Shown here: in pieces, positions 63,106 through 64,000 of the stretch
Position numbering within the stretch: the first letter of the stretch is position 1
Layout of the letters: each line of letters begins with the position of its first letter
Assembly: GCF_028682475.1 (NCBI RefSeq)
Contig: NZ_JANHLE010000023.1
Location: forward strand, 1-64,000
Source of the DNA: Pseudomonas putida
GTDB lineage: Bacteria > Pseudomonadota > Gammaproteobacteria > Pseudomonadales > Pseudomonadaceae
Reading direction: 5' to 3'
DNA length: 64,000 nucleotides
The notes under the pieces: generated by a model
Databases searched by the model: none
What the model saw: the letters and a program-made list of their open reading frames with translations, nothing else
Told to the model about the DNA's origin: nothing
Position numbers and translations under genes: made by a program

Positions 63106-63909
63106 ATGAATTTCTCGCAATTGCTCAAGACGGTCCACCTGCATCCCCAGGCGGTGACCATTCCTGCCAACTGGGCGCAAGGGCGCGCCTGCTTCGGTGG
63201 CCTGATGGCGGCCCTGCTCTATGAAACCATGCTGACCAAGACCTCGCCCGGCCGTCCGGTGCGTTCCCTGGCGATCACCTTCGTTGGCCCGGCCGAACCC
63301 GAGGTGCCGATCAGTTTTGAAGTGGAGCTGCTGCGCGAGGGCAAAGCGGTCAGTTCCTTGTTGGGCCGCGCGGTGCAAAATGGCCAGGTAGTGACCCTGA
63401 TACAGGGCAGCTTCGGTGGCGGCCGCGATTCAGTGGTCGACATCCCGGCGTTGCCTGCTGTGGAGATGAGCAGCCTTGAGGCTGCGGCGGCTAGCGAGCT
63501 CCCCTATATCAAGGGCGTGACCCCTGAATTCATGCAGCATGTGTCCCTGCGCTGGGCGATCGGCGGGATTCCGTTCAGCAACAATCGCTCGCGCAGCATG
63601 GGCGGTTGGGTCCGCTTGCGTGACGAAGGTGGTGATGAAACCCTGAGTGAAGCGCACCTGCTGGCGCTGGTCGATGCCTGGCCACCCAGCTTGTTGCCGC
63701 ACCTGAACAAACCTGCGGCCGGTAGCACCCTGACCTGGACCATCGAATTCATTCAGCCGGTGGCGAGCCTGACCACCCAGGACTGGTGCAGGTACTGCGT
63801 GCAGACCGAGTATGCCCGCGATGGCTACGGGCACGCGGCGGCCGCCCTGTGGACGGCTTCAGGTGAGTTGCTGGCGATCAGCCGGCAAACGGTAACCGTG
63901 TTCGCCTAG
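63106..63909 (+). CDS. acyl-CoA thioesterase family protein (TesB-like)
   Basis: This 267-residue protein has a double hot-dog fold: an N-terminal half (GRACFGGLMAALLYETMLTK then SLAITFVGPAEPEV) and a C-terminal half (LTWTIEFIQPVASLTTQDWC). It lacks a strong active-site Asp signature that I can place, so substrate range is uncertain. It probably hydrolyses medium- or long-chain acyl-CoA. A weak ribosome-binding site precedes ATG 63106. Confidence 0.85.
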   Translation: MNFSQLLKTVHLHPQAVTIPANWAQGRACFGGLMAALLYETMLTKTSPGRPVRSLAITFVGPAEPEVPISFEVELLREGKAVSSLLGRAVQNGQVVTLIQGSFGGGRDSVVDIPALPAVEMSSLEAAAASELPYIKGVTPEFMQHVSLRWAIGGIPFSNNRSRSMGGWVRLRDEGGDETLSEAHLLALVDAWPPSLLPHLNKPAAGSTLTWTIEFIQPVASLTTQDWCRYCVQTEYARDGYGHAAAALWTASGELLAISRQTVTVFA

Positions 63910-64000
63910 TGACGATGGCGGTTGCGCCAGGCGCGCCACCAGGCGCCACTGAGCACAAAGCGCGGAAAGGTGATGAACTGCTCCACCAGCAACCGGCCGA
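63906..64000 (-). CDS. unidentified gene, 3' end only
   Basis: The last 30 codons of a minus-strand gene enter from the right edge (GRLLVEQFITFPRFVLSGAW ... RNRHRH then stop at 63906-63908). Its stop overlaps the stop of the thioesterase gene by two bases. The basic, Trp/Arg-rich tail gives no family identity. Confidence 0.6.
   Translation of the reverse strand, partial: GRLLVEQFITFPRFVLSGAWWRAWRNRHRH

Overview
The window reads as chromosomal DNA of a Pseudomonas of the P. putida / P. fluorescens lineage. The evidence is a high GC content, the lexA-sulA / psrA / nagZ neighbourhood, the orphan apbE-sthA pair, a DUF3077 gene, the long GAPDH type, and many REP-type inverted repeats of the 'GTGGGAGCGGGCTTGCCC' kind. 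No rRNA, tRNA, CRISPR array, insertion sequence or prophage block is visible.

Layout. 1-4.7 kb: small conserved genes, the SOS repressor LexA with SulA (two LexA boxes upstream), the fatty-acid-responsive TetR regulator PsrA (two tandem palindromes in its own promoter), a cytoplasmic YkuD-fold protein and NagZ. 4.8-12.1 kb: a minus-strand operon mfd - csiV - SWIM/SNF2 helicase. 12.3-16.5 kb: GAPDH, ApbE and soluble transhydrogenase. 16.5-21.2 kb: GDPD, a PilZ protein and lolCDE. 21.3-24 kb: a copper-type two-component system divergent from a secreted cupredoxin, with a CusR/CopR-like box between them. 24-33 kb: queF, a DUF4404 protein, a HAD-like protein without its catalytic Asp, MlaA, an RssB/anti-sigma-antagonist pair, a PhoD-like phosphatase, transaldolase and DusA.

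33-38 kb is the accessory stretch: a lower-GC gap, a family 2 glycosyltransferase and an O-antigen-ligase-type membrane protein, a TSUP transporter, then a DUF3077 gene behind a leader with the full architecture of a phage C4-type antisense RNA, then a dispersed Pseudomonas repeat. 37.7-41.1 kb: an XRE-cupin regulator divergent from an FAD amine oxidase, a RidA imine deaminase and a permease, which together look like an amino-acid or D-amino-acid catabolic unit. 41.2-52.8 kb: a dCache amino-acid chemoreceptor, a LysR/PACE efflux pair, a lipoprotein, two GntR regulators with a DctA-type transporter, a small XRE regulator with a self-operator, and Aer followed by a PAS-GGDEF-EAL protein. 52.9-60.7 kb: the complete kdpFABCDE potassium system. 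The window ends with a patatin-like protein, a small lipoprotein, a CHAD protein, a thioesterase and the 3' end of an unidentified gene.

Most genes are conserved Pseudomonas core. The most unusual observation is the C4-like leader at 37,024-37,210. It has two similar target hairpins, each followed by a start codon, and one antisense module complementary to both the hairpin loops and the ribosome-binding region. No phage genes are near it.
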